Of a stretch of DNA of 64,000 nt, positions 29,302 to 38,129 are shown piece by piece. The translations under genes and the position numbers were made by a program. The stretch is from the NCBI RefSeq assembly GCF_012568645.1, contig NZ_CP046192.1, positions 63,981-127,980 of the forward strand, in the 5' to 3' direction. Numbering within the stretch: the stretch's first letter is position 1; each line of letters starts with the position of its first letter. This DNA is from Enterobacteriaceae endosymbiont of Donacia simplex (GTDB lineage Bacteria; Pseudomonadota; Gammaproteobacteria; Enterobacterales; Enterobacteriaceae). The notes below the pieces were generated by a model that saw nothing but the letters and a program-made list of their open reading frames with translations, was not told the origin of the DNA and did not search any database.

Positions 29302-30372
29302 ATGAATTCTTATTTTCTTAAAAAACTTAATATTTTATATAATAGATATTATGATATATCAAAAAAATTAAGTGATTGTAAAACATATAATAATAATAAT
29401 TGTTTACGTAATTTATCAAAGGAATATTCCCAATTATCTAATATAATTAAATTATTTAAAAAATGGAAAAAATTACAATTTAATTTAATTAATAATAAAA
29501 TTTTATTAAAAGAAAAAGATAAAGAAATACATCTAATGGTATTAGAAGATATAGAAAATATTAAAAATAAAAAAAAAAAAATAGAAAAAATACTATATAA
29601 TTTACTTACTCCTAAAAATAAAGAAGATGATCGTAATTGTTTTTTAGAAATTAAAGCTGGTTCTGGAGGAAATGAAGCAGCAATATTTGTAAAAAATATT
29701 TCAAGAATGTATATTAGATATGCAGAAAAAAAAAAATGGAAAACAGATATTATTCATGTCCATTATAGTGAAAATAATAATGGTTTTAAAGAAATTATTT
29801 TAAAAATTACAGGAATAGGAGTGTATGGAAAATTAAAATTTGAATCAGGAGGTCATAGAGTACAAAGAATTCCTGAAACAGAATCACAAGGAAGAATACA
29901 TACTTCTACCTGTATTATTGCTGTTATGCCTGAATTATTAAAAACAGAAATTTTAAAAATAAACAATCAAGATTTAAAAATTGATACGTTTAGATCTTCA
30001 GGAGCTGGAGGACAACATGTTAATACAACAGATTCTGCTATAAGAATTACTCATATTCCTACTGGAATTGTAGTAGAATGTCAAGATGAAAGATCTCAAC
30101 ATAAAAATAAATCAAGAGCTTTATCTGTTTTAGCTGCAAGAATAAATAAATTAGAAATAGAAAAAAAAAATAAAGATAATGCAATAAAAAAAAAAATCTT
30201 ATTAGGTAGTGGAGATCGTTCTGATAGAAATAGAACATATAATTTTATTCAAAAAAGAATAACAGATCATCGTATTAATTTAACAATTTATAAATTAAAT
30301 GAAATTATGGATGGTGACTTAGATATTTTAATCAAACCAATAATTCATCAATATATTAACAATAAATTATAA
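29302..30372 (+). CDS. prfA: Peptide chain release factor 1
   Basis: Terminates translation at UAA and UAG. The GGQ motif is at 236-238 (SSGAGGQHVNTTDSA), and the stop-recognition PxT tripeptide reads PET (191-193) where E. coli has PAT. Length 356 versus 360. A 13-A tract (29569-29581) encodes four Lys in the productive frame and is followed by TAGAAA, which would be read as a stop after slippage. hemA, the usual upstream gene, is gone. prmC, which methylates the GGQ glutamine, follows after 19 bases. Confidence 0.96.
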   Translation: MNSYFLKKLNILYNRYYDISKKLSDCKTYNNNNCLRNLSKEYSQLSNIIKLFKKWKKLQFNLINNKILLKEKDKEIHLMVLEDIENIKNKKKKIEKILYNLLTPKNKEDDRNCFLEIKAGSGGNEAAIFVKNISRMYIRYAEKKKWKTDIIHVHYSENNNGFKEIILKITGIGVYGKLKFESGGHRVQRIPETESQGRIHTSTCIIAVMPELLKTEILKINNQDLKIDTFRSSGAGGQHVNTTDSAIRITHIPTGIVVECQDERSQHKNKSRALSVLAARINKLEIEKKNKDNAIKKKILLGSGDRSDRNRTYNFIQKRITDHRINLTIYKLNEIMDGDLDILIKPIIHQYINNKL

Positions 30373-30391
30373 TTTATTATAAACATAACTA

Positions 30392-31234
30392 ATGATTATT
30401 AGTCAATATTTAGAATATTCTTACAATATTTTAAAAAAAAATAAAATTTTAGCATATCAATTAGAATCAGTTATAATATTATCTTTTGTTTTAAAAAAAA
30501 CTAAATCATGGATTTATGGTTTTAGTGAAACAAAAATAAATAATAAACAATTAAAAACATTACAAAATTTTTTAAAAAGAAGAATTAAAGGAGAACCTAT
30601 AGCATATTTATTAGGTTTTTGTGAATTTTGGTCATTAAAAATTAAAATATCTCCTTATGTTTTAATACCTCGTAAAGATACAGAAATATTAGTAGATATT
30701 GTTTTAAAAAAAATTAATATTAATACAAAAAAAATATTAGATTTAGGTACTGGAAGTGGTGCTATATCATTAGCAATTGCTTCTAAATATAATTTTATTA
30801 ATATTACTGCTACAGATATTTCTAAAAAAATTATTAGTTTAGCTAAATATAATGCCAATAAATTACATATTAATAATATTAATTTCTTAATAAGTAATTG
30901 GTTTAGTAATTTAAAAAATAATAAGTTTGATATTATAATGAGTAATCCTCCTTATATAAGTTGTTTTGAATATTTACTTTTAAAAAAGACACTAAAATTT
31001 GAACCAATTAAGTCATTAATATCTTTTAATAATGGATTAGCTGATTTATATCATATTATTTTACATTCTTTTAAATATTTAAATAATTATGGTTGGTTAA
31101 TATTAGAACATGGATATACACAAGGATATATTTTAAAAAAAATATTTAAAAATAATCAATTTAAAAATATTATGCAATATCATGATATACAACAACATTA
31201 CAGAGTTATTTGTGGACAAAAAATATTATATTAA
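30392..31234 (+). CDS. prmC: Release factor glutamine methyltransferase PrmC
   Basis: Methylates the Gln of the GGQ motif in RF1 and RF2 using S-adenosylmethionine. SAM-binding LDLGTGSGAISLAIA (117-131) and catalytic NPPY (185-188) are present; the C-terminal half is more divergent. Length 280 versus 277. The prfA-prmC operon order is conserved. Its cofactor would be supplied by MetK at the right end of the window. Confidence 0.95.
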   Translation: MIISQYLEYSYNILKKNKILAYQLESVIILSFVLKKTKSWIYGFSETKINNKQLKTLQNFLKRRIKGEPIAYLLGFCEFWSLKIKISPYVLIPRKDTEILVDIVLKKININTKKILDLGTGSGAISLAIASKYNFINITATDISKKIISLAKYNANKLHINNINFLISNWFSNLKNNKFDIIMSNPPYISCFEYLLLKKTLKFEPIKSLISFNNGLADLYHIILHSFKYLNNYGWLILEHGYTQGYILKKIFKNNQFKNIMQYHDIQQHYRVICGQKILY

Positions 31235-31377
31235 ATTATATAAAATATTAATTTATTAAATATAATTTTTTATAAAAAATATTTTCTTTAAAAAGAAATT
31301 TAAATTAATATTTTTAATATATTTAAAAGAAAATTTTTGTTATTATAATAATATATTTACTATTATGAAAGTAAAAA

Positions 31378-32640
31378 ATGGAACAAAATGATAAATCTAA
31401 AAAAGTAAATTTATCTAATAAGATTAAATTATTAAAAATAGATCATAGAATTATAGGAAAAAAATTAAATCTATATCATTTTCAAAATGAATCTCCAGGA
31501 ATGGTTTTTTGGCATAATAATGGTTATGTTATTTTTAAAGAATTAGAAAAACTTTTACGGTTAAAACTAAATAAATATAATTATTTAGAAGTAAAAACTC
31601 CTTTGATAACTGATTTTTCTATTTGGGAAAAAACAGGTCATTGGAAAATTTATAAAGAAGCTATCTTTACTACTTTTTCAGAAAATAGAAATTATTGTAT
31701 AAAACCAATGAATTGTCCTGGACATATTCAAATTTTTCAACAAAAATTAAAATCATATAGGGATTTACCTTTAAGAATTGCAGAATTTGGAATTTGTCAT
31801 AGAAATGAACCATCTGGTTCTTTACATGGTTTAATGAGATTAAGAAATTTTACACAGGATGATGCTCATATTTTTTGTACAAAAAAACAAGTTACAAAAG
31901 AAATAGAAAATTGCATTAATATGATGTATGATATATATCATATTTTTGGATTTAAAAAATTTCTTGTAAAATTATCTACCAGACCAACAAATAAAATTGG
32001 TAATAATATAATTTGGGATAAAGCAGAACAAGATTTATCTTATATTTTAAAAAAACTAAATATTAAATTTGAATATCAAAAAGGAGAAGGTGCTTTTTAT
32101 GGTCCTAAAATAGAATTTTCTTTTTTTGATTGTTTAAATAGAGAATGGCAATGTGGTACAATTCAATTAGATTTTGTATTACCTAAATGTTTAAATTTAT
32201 TTTATATCAATACTAAAAATAAACATAGTATTCCAGTAATAATTCATCGTGCTATTTTAGGTTCATTAGAAAGATTTATAGGTATTCTCATTGAAGAATT
32301 TTCTGGATATTTACCTATTTGGTTAGCTCCAGTACAAATAATAATTTTAAATATCAGTGAAAAACATAATAAATATGTTATAAAAATATTTGAAATTCTT
32401 AAAAAAAATAATTTTCGCGTAAAATATAACATAAAAAATCAAAAAATTTCATTTAAAATTAGGAAATATACTATACAACATATTCCATATATTTTAATTT
32501 GTGGAGATCAAGAAATTAAAAATAATAATATTTCTGTAAGAGATTGTTTTGGTAAAAGTTTGGGATTTATGAAAATTCATGATATTATTAATAAAATAAA
32601 AAAAGAAATTAATGATTATTATATTAATAAAAGAAATTAA
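31378..32640 (+). CDS. thrS: Threonyl-tRNA synthetase lacking the TGS and editing domains
   Basis: Charges tRNA-Thr. At 420 residues it lacks about the first 225 residues of the E. coli enzyme (642), that is the TGS (N1) and editing (N2) domains. It starts just before the catalytic core (DHRIIGKKLNLYHFQ). The zinc ligands Cys113 (MNCPGH), His164 (DDAHIFC) and His290 (IIHRAILGS) are kept, as is the C-terminal anticodon-binding domain. No remnant fits in the 143-base gap upstream. The E. coli core without N-domains is known to aminoacylate, so activity is plausible while correction of Ser-tRNA-Thr in cis is not. Confidence 0.95.
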   Translation: MEQNDKSKKVNLSNKIKLLKIDHRIIGKKLNLYHFQNESPGMVFWHNNGYVIFKELEKLLRLKLNKYNYLEVKTPLITDFSIWEKTGHWKIYKEAIFTTFSENRNYCIKPMNCPGHIQIFQQKLKSYRDLPLRIAEFGICHRNEPSGSLHGLMRLRNFTQDDAHIFCTKKQVTKEIENCINMMYDIYHIFGFKKFLVKLSTRPTNKIGNNIIWDKAEQDLSYILKKLNIKFEYQKGEGAFYGPKIEFSFFDCLNREWQCGTIQLDFVLPKCLNLFYINTKNKHSIPVIIHRAILGSLERFIGILIEEFSGYLPIWLAPVQIIILNISEKHNKYVIKIFEILKKNNFRVKYNIKNQKISFKIRKYTIQHIPYILICGDQEIKNNNISVRDCFGKSLGFMKIHDIINKIKKEINDYYINKRN

Positions 32641-32652
32641 GAGAGGTAAAAT

Positions 32653-33192
32653 ATTAAAATTGGAAAAAGAAATATACAATTATTACGACCTAATAAAATT
32701 AATGAAAATATTAGAAGTAAAATTGTAAGATTAATAGGATTAAATGGTGAACAAATTGGTATAATTAATATAAAAGAAGCTTTGATAAAAGCAAAAAACA
32801 CCGGATTTGATCTAGTTGAAATTAGTCCTATTTCTGTACCTCCTGTTTGTCGAATAATGAATTATGGTAAATTTTTATATACGAAAAATAAAGCATCTAA
32901 AGAACAAAAAAAAAATCAAAAAATAATACATTTAAAAGAAATTAAATTTCGCCCAGGAACAGATACAGGAGATTATAAAGTTAAATTACGTAATTTAATT
33001 CGTTTTTTAAAAAAAGGAGATAAAATAAAAGTTACTTTAAGATTTAGAGGAAGAGAAATGGTTCATACAAAACTTGGATTTTCTATGTTAAATCGTATTA
33101 AAAATGATTTACAAAATTTAGCTATAGTAGAATCATTTCCATCTAAAGTTGAAAGTAGACAAATTATAATGATTCTAATACCAAAAAAATAA
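32653..33192 (+). CDS. infC: Translation initiation factor IF-3 (ATT start)
   Basis: Prevents premature subunit joining and checks the start codon. The homologous N-terminus ([20 protein letters not shown]) is reached only from an ATT codon at 32653, preceded by GAGAGG at 32641-32646; no ATG, GTG or TTG lies at that position, and the in-frame TAA at 32647 closes the frame. This gives 179 residues versus 180 and reproduces the AUU start of E. coli infC, the basis of its autoregulation. Later blocks include [14 protein letters not shown] and [17 protein letters not shown]. thrS ends 12 bases upstream. Confidence 0.95.
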   Translation: MKIGKRNIQLLRPNKINENIRSKIVRLIGLNGEQIGIINIKEALIKAKNTGFDLVEISPISVPPVCRIMNYGKFLYTKNKASKEQKKNQKIIHLKEIKFRPGTDTGDYKVKLRNLIRFLKKGDKIKVTLRFRGREMVHTKLGFSMLNRIKNDLQNLAIVESFPSKVESRQIIMILIPKK

Positions 33193-33223
33193 TTATTAAT
33201 GAATAAATTTGGATTTTAATAAT

Positions 33224-33421
33224 ATGAATAAATTAAAGACAGTACGTAGTGTTGCTAAACGTTTTAAAAAAACAGGTAATGGTTTTTTTAAACATAAACA
33301 AGCTAACTTAAGACATTTGTTAACAAAAAAAAGTACAAAAAAAAAAAGATCTTTAAGACAGAAAAAAATAGTGACCAAAGGAGATTCATATTCATTAAAA
33401 ATTTGTTTACCTTATTTATAA
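33224..33421 (+). CDS. rpmI: 50S ribosomal protein L35
   Basis: A 65-residue protein, the exact E. coli length, when started at the ATG at 33224 ([18 protein letters not shown]). An upstream TTG at 33209 would add five residues with no homology. The [20 protein letters not shown] middle and CLPYL end are typical. It is part of the conserved thrS-infC-rpmI-rplT-pheS-pheT array. Confidence 0.97.
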   Translation: MNKLKTVRSVAKRFKKTGNGFFKHKQANLRHLLTKKSTKKKRSLRQKKIVTKGDSYSLKICLPYL

Positions 33422-33469
33422 AAAAAGTAAACATATAAAAAATATAATAATTACAGGAATTCAAATTAT

Positions 33470-33817
33470 ATGGTAAGAATTAAACGTGGAGTTACTGCAA
33501 AAGCAAGACATAAAAAAATAATTAAACAAGCAAAAGGATATTATGGATCAAGATCTAGAACTTATAGATCTGCTTTTCAAGCAGTAATTAAATCTGGACA
33601 ATATTCATACAGAGATAGAAAACAAAAAAAAAGAAAATTTCGTCAATTATGGATTATGAGAATTAATGCAGCAGCACGTAAAAAAAACATATCTTATAAT
33701 CATTTAATTTTTAAATTAAAAAAAAATAATATTAATATAAATAGAAAAATTTTAGCTGATATGGCTACATTTGATTATTTATCTTTTGAAAAATTAATGA
33801 ATTTTAAAAGTAATTAA
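33470..33817 (+). CDS. rplT: 50S ribosomal protein L20
   Basis: Early-assembly 23S rRNA-binding protein, and in E. coli the translational repressor of rpmI-rplT. Starts [20 protein letters not shown], followed by [13 protein letters not shown] and [21 protein letters not shown]. 115 residues versus 118, ending a little short. An ACAGGAATTC element precedes the ATG. I cannot tell whether the operator is preserved in the short gap. Confidence 0.97.
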   Translation: MVRIKRGVTAKARHKKIIKQAKGYYGSRSRTYRSAFQAVIKSGQYSYRDRKQKKRKFRQLWIMRINAAARKKNISYNHLIFKLKKNNININRKILADMATFDYLSFEKLMNFKSN

Positions 33818-33902
33818 TTTAATAAATATAATGTATTAAATTAAATATACTTTTTCTTATATATAAATATTTATATTATATTATATTAATGAGCATATTT
33901 AT

Positions 33903-34898
33903 ATGTTATTTGATAATATAGTTGTTATTGCAAAAAAAGAAATTTATGCAGTAAAAAATATTAATGATTTAAATAAATTAAAAATTAAATATTTAGGTAA
34001 AAAAGGATATATTACAGTACAATTTTTATCAATAAAAAATTTAAATAAAAAAGAAAAAATTAAAAAAAGTATTATATTTAACAAACAAAAAAAACAAATA
34101 CAAACAATAATAATAAATCGTAAAAAAGAAATAGAATTAGAAAAAAATGATAAAAAATTTTTAAATCAAAAAATTGATATTACATTACCAGGAAAATATA
34201 TTAAAATTGGTTCTGAACATCCTATAAAAAGTATAATTAATGAAATTGAAGACTTTTTTATAAATATTGGTTTTAAGATAGTGACAGGACCAGAAATAGA
34301 AGATGTTTATCATAATTTCGATGCATTAAACATTTCAAAAAATCATCCAATAAGAAAAGAACAAGATACATTCTGGTTAGATAAAAATATTTTATTACGT
34401 ACTCAAACTTCTAATATACAAATTAGGACAATGAAAAAAGAAAAACCTCCTATACGTATATTAACTTCTGGTAAAGTATATCGTAATGATTACGATAGTA
34501 ATCATACACCTATGTTTCATCAAATAGAAGGATTATTTATTGATAAAAAGGTAACTTTTACTAATCTTAAAGGGACTTTAAGCTTATTTCTAAATTTTTT
34601 TTTTAATAAAAAATATAAAATACGTTTTCGACCTTCTTATTTTCCTTTTACAGAACCTTCTTTAGAAGTAGATATTTTAAATAAAAATAAACAATGGATA
34701 GAAGTTTTAGGAGCAGGAATGGTACATCCTAATGTATTAAAAAATATTAAAATAAATTTTTCTAAATATTATGGATTTGCATTTGGTTTAGGAATAGAAC
34801 GATTAGCTATGTTACGTTATAATATTAATGATATTCGTTTATTTTATGAAAACGATATACGTTTTCTTAAACAATTTAAATTTAATAATTTTATATGA
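33903..34898 (+). CDS. pheS: Phenylalanyl-tRNA synthetase alpha subunit
   Basis: Catalytic subunit of the alpha2-beta2 enzyme. An N-terminal coiled coil (about 1-90, very Lys-rich) precedes the class II core: HPIKSIINEIEDFF, GPEIEDVYHNFDALN, LLRTQTSNIQIR, GKVYRNDYDSNHTPMFHQIEG (motif 2) and FGLGIERLAMLRYNINDIR (motif 3). Length 331 versus 327. The pheM leader peptide of E. coli is not visible upstream. The stop overlaps the pheT start by four bases. Confidence 0.96.
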   Translation: MLFDNIVVIAKKEIYAVKNINDLNKLKIKYLGKKGYITVQFLSIKNLNKKEKIKKSIIFNKQKKQIQTIIINRKKEIELEKNDKKFLNQKIDITLPGKYIKIGSEHPIKSIINEIEDFFINIGFKIVTGPEIEDVYHNFDALNISKNHPIRKEQDTFWLDKNILLRTQTSNIQIRTMKKEKPPIRILTSGKVYRNDYDSNHTPMFHQIEGLFIDKKVTFTNLKGTLSLFLNFFFNKKYKIRFRPSYFPFTEPSLEVDILNKNKQWIEVLGAGMVHPNVLKNIKINFSKYYGFAFGLGIERLAMLRYNINDIRLFYENDIRFLKQFKFNNFI

Positions 34899-37381
34899 TA
34901 AAATTTAGTGAATCATGGTTAAATGAATGGTTAAATTATGATAAAGACATTGATTATTTATCAGAAAAAATAACAATGTTAGGATTTGAAGTAGAAAAAA
35001 TTGAATATTTAAAAAAAAATATAAATTTTAATAATATTTATGTAGGAGAAATAGTTGAATGCTATTTATATAAAACAGATCCTAAAATTTATAAATTAAA
35101 AATTTTAGTTAATAATGGGAAAATATTAAAGATATTTTCTAATATAAATAATCTTAAAAATAAAACTAAAATTATTTTAGCAACTAAAAATTCATCTTTA
35201 TATAAAAAATATATTAATACCCTAGAGTATTCTTTTTTATTAAAATCAGAAGGTTTATTATGTTCTAACAAAATTTTTAATTTATATGAAAATAATTTTT
35301 TTAAAAAAAATATTATTAAATTACCTAATAATAGTCTTAATGGAGAAGATGCAAATAAGTATTTGTATATAACTGATAATATTTTACATATTAATATACC
35401 GACTAATAGACCAGATTGTTTAAGTATATTAGGATTTACAAGAGACTTATCTGTTTTAAAAAAAAATTTTTCTTTTAAAAAACCATATATTAATAATTTA
35501 GGTAAAAAATCAAAAATATATAAAATTAATATTAATTTTAATAAAAATATCGATGATATATTATATCAATATAACTATTGTATAATTAAAAATATTAATT
35601 TAAACAAAGAAATCCCATTTTATATTAAAAATAAATTATTACAATCTGGAATTAATATTATATCAGAAAATCCATTATTAAATATTTATAATTACATAAT
35701 TTTAGAATTAGGATATCCAATTCAATTTTATGATTTTAATAAAATTCAAGGAAATATTTATATAGAAAGTAACAAACAAAATAAAAATAATTTTTTAAAT
35801 TTTGAAAATCAAAAAATAAATTTAATAAATGATAATTATCTATTATTAATAAAAGATAATCATAAAATAATTTCTATACCAGGAATAATACAAAATAAAG
35901 AAGTAATTGTTAACTTAAAAACAAAAGATATTTTTATAGAATGTTTATTTATAAAAAAAGAATATTTTGATTTTTTACTTAATAAAAATTCTTATTTTAA
36001 TAATAAAAATAATATTTATTATAGATTTCTAGATCCATATCTTCAACAAGAAGTTATAATAAGAACAGTAAATTTAATTTTAAAAATATTTGGTGGAAAT
36101 AGAAGTAAAATTCATACAATAAATATTAACAATATTAATTATATAAAAAAAAAAATTAAATTATCATTTCAACATATATATAAAATTTTAGGTTTTAATA
36201 TCTTAAAAAAAGATATAATTGATATTTTAAATAAATTAGGTTTTTTAATAATAAAAAAAACAGTTAATAACTGTTTAATTAAAATACCTAGTTGGCGCAA
36301 TGATATAAAAATTGAAGAAGATTTAATAGAAGAAATTATACGTGTATATGGATATAATAAAATTCCTAACAAAATAAAAATATATTTAATTAAAAAAAAT
36401 ATTTTAAATAAAAAAAATGTAAAATTAAAATATACCAATATTAATTTTAAAAAGATTAAAAATATTTTAATTAATAAAGGATATCATGAAGTAATTAATT
36501 ACAGTTTTATTGATCCTAAAATACAATCAATATTATATCCTAATATAAAACATATAAAAATTAATAATCCTCTTACAACTGAAACATCAGTTATGCGTAA
36601 TTCTTTATCATATGGACTGATAAATAATATTATTTATAATCAAAATAGACAACAAAAAAATTTACGTTTTTTTGAATATGGATTATGTTTTTTAAAAAAT
36701 TTAAATGAAAAAATCGGCATTTCTCAAAAATTAATGTTATCTGGAATAACAAATGGAAATTTATATTCCAATTATTGGAGTGAAAAAAAAAAATTAATCA
36801 ATTTTTATGATATTAAAGGTGATATAGAACATATTTTTAACTTTTTTAATAAATCTAATATCATAGAATTTCGTCCACAGTATGACATCAAAATATTACA
36901 TCCATATATAAGTTCATCAATATATTTTAATAATATATATATTGGTTATTTAGGAATGTTACATCCTAAATTAATTAATTTTTTTAATATAAAATATGAT
37001 ACTTTTTTATTTGAAATTTTTTTTAATAAAATTATTATTAATAATAATTTCAATTTTAAAAAAATTATTAATCTTCCAATAAATAAAAGAGATATATCTT
37101 TTTCTATAAAAAAAAATATATATTTTATAGAAATTTTATCTTTTTTAAAAAAACTGAAATTAAAAGAAATAATAAAAATAGATTTAATTGATATATACCA
37201 AGGGAATAATATTCCTAGAGGATACAAAAATATTACTTTAAGTTTATTTATACAAAATAAAGATCATACATTAAAAGAACAAGAAATTAACAACATCTTA
37301 AATAAATGTATTTTAGAATTAAAAAATAAATTTCAAATTTTATTAAGAGATAAAATTTATATATATAATAAAAATTTTTAA
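34895..37381 (+). CDS. pheT: Phenylalanyl-tRNA synthetase beta subunit, eroded editing pocket
   Basis: Binds tRNA-Phe and in most bacteria hydrolyses Tyr-tRNA-Phe in its B3/B4 domain. 828 residues versus 795, expanded by Asn/Lys/Ile inserts. Structural blocks such as HINIPTNRPDCLSILGFTRDLSVL, the B5 RNDIKIEEDLIEEIIRVYGYNKIP and the C-terminal anticodon-recognition domain are present. The editing domain is not conserved: PMHAFD reads PIQFYD (Gln277), and the G-rich loop ending GGE reads QNK (333-335). Aminoacylation support is likely; proofreading is doubtful. ihfA, the next gene in E. coli, is missing. Confidence 0.95.
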   Translation: MIKFSESWLNEWLNYDKDIDYLSEKITMLGFEVEKIEYLKKNINFNNIYVGEIVECYLYKTDPKIYKLKILVNNGKILKIFSNINNLKNKTKIILATKNSSLYKKYINTLEYSFLLKSEGLLCSNKIFNLYENNFFKKNIIKLPNNSLNGEDANKYLYITDNILHINIPTNRPDCLSILGFTRDLSVLKKNFSFKKPYINNLGKKSKIYKININFNKNIDDILYQYNYCIIKNINLNKEIPFYIKNKLLQSGINIISENPLLNIYNYIILELGYPIQFYDFNKIQGNIYIESNKQNKNNFLNFENQKINLINDNYLLLIKDNHKIISIPGIIQNKEVIVNLKTKDIFIECLFIKKEYFDFLLNKNSYFNNKNNIYYRFLDPYLQQEVIIRTVNLILKIFGGNRSKIHTININNINYIKKKIKLSFQHIYKILGFNILKKDIIDILNKLGFLIIKKTVNNCLIKIPSWRNDIKIEEDLIEEIIRVYGYNKIPNKIKIYLIKKNILNKKNVKLKYTNINFKKIKNILINKGYHEVINYSFIDPKIQSILYPNIKHIKINNPLTTETSVMRNSLSYGLINNIIYNQNRQQKNLRFFEYGLCFLKNLNEKIGISQKLMLSGITNGNLYSNYWSEKKKLINFYDIKGDIEHIFNFFNKSNIIEFRPQYDIKILHPYISSSIYFNNIYIGYLGMLHPKLINFFNIKYDTFLFEIFFNKIIINNNFNFKKIINLPINKRDISFSIKKNIYFIEILSFLKKLKLKEIIKIDLIDIYQGNNIPRGYKNITLSLFIQNKDHTLKEQEINNILNKCILELKNKFQILLRDKIYIYNKNF

Positions 37382-37472
37382 TTTATATATAAATTAATTT
37401 TATTAATCAAAGTTTTTTTATTATAAATAATATATATTACTATTATAATAAATAAATTTTCTTTATAAAAAT

Positions 37473-38129
37473 ATGTTTACAGGTATCATTCAATCTATAG
37501 GTATAATTCAAAATATTATTTTTAAAAACAATTTGTATTTTCTATATATAAAAACAAATAAAAATTTTATAAAAAATTTAAAAATAGGAGAATCTATTTC
37601 TAATAATGGATGTTGTTTAACAATTATTAAATTATATAATAATATAATGATTTTTAATATAATTAAACAAACATTTAATAATACAACTTTTAAAAAAGTA
37701 AAAATTGGAGATCATGTAAATCTTGAAAAACCTATAAAAATTAATAATTTTATAGGAGGACATATAGTTTCTGGACATATTACTAGTATAGCTATTATTA
37801 CTAATATTAAAAACTATACTTCTTTTAAAATTTTATGGATAAAACTGAAGAATAGTTTACATATGAAATATATTTTAAAAAAAGGATCTGTTTGTATAGA
37901 TGGTGTAAGTTTAACAATAGATAAAAAATTAAAAAATAAATTTAGTGTAAATATAATACCAAAAACATTATCTAAAACTACATTATCTACAAAAAATATT
38001 TATAATTATGTAAATATTGAAACTGATATACATACTAGAATTATTATGAAAACTGTAGAAAGATTATTTAATAATATAAAATATTTAAAAAAAAATAATA
38101 AAAGGAATATGAATGTTAAAAAAAAATAA
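37473..38129 (+). CDS. ribE: Riboflavin synthase alpha chain
   Basis: Dismutates two 6,7-dimethyl-8-ribityllumazines to riboflavin; the last step of vitamin B2 synthesis. Two repeated beta-barrel halves: residues 1-97 starting MFTGIIQSIG with NGCCLTI, and the second with GGHIVSGHI, KGSVCIDGVSLTI and the ETDIHTR end. Length 218 versus 213, with a Lys/Asn-rich tail. The last 17 bases overlap tyrS in another frame. In E. coli naming this gene is called ribC or ribE. Riboflavin provisioning to a host is a reasonable inference but the other rib genes are outside the window. Confidence 0.95.
   Translation: MFTGIIQSIGIIQNIIFKNNLYFLYIKTNKNFIKNLKIGESISNNGCCLTIIKLYNNIMIFNIIKQTFNNTTFKKVKIGDHVNLEKPIKINNFIGGHIVSGHITSIAIITNIKNYTSFKILWIKLKNSLHMKYILKKGSVCIDGVSLTIDKKLKNKFSVNIIPKTLSKTTLSTKNIYNYVNIETDIHTRIIMKTVERLFNNIKYLKKNNKRNMNVKKK

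Noticed and set aside
32782..33192. Short infC starting at TTG
   Set aside because: It would remove 43 conserved N-terminal residues; the ATT start restores them with a good ribosome site.
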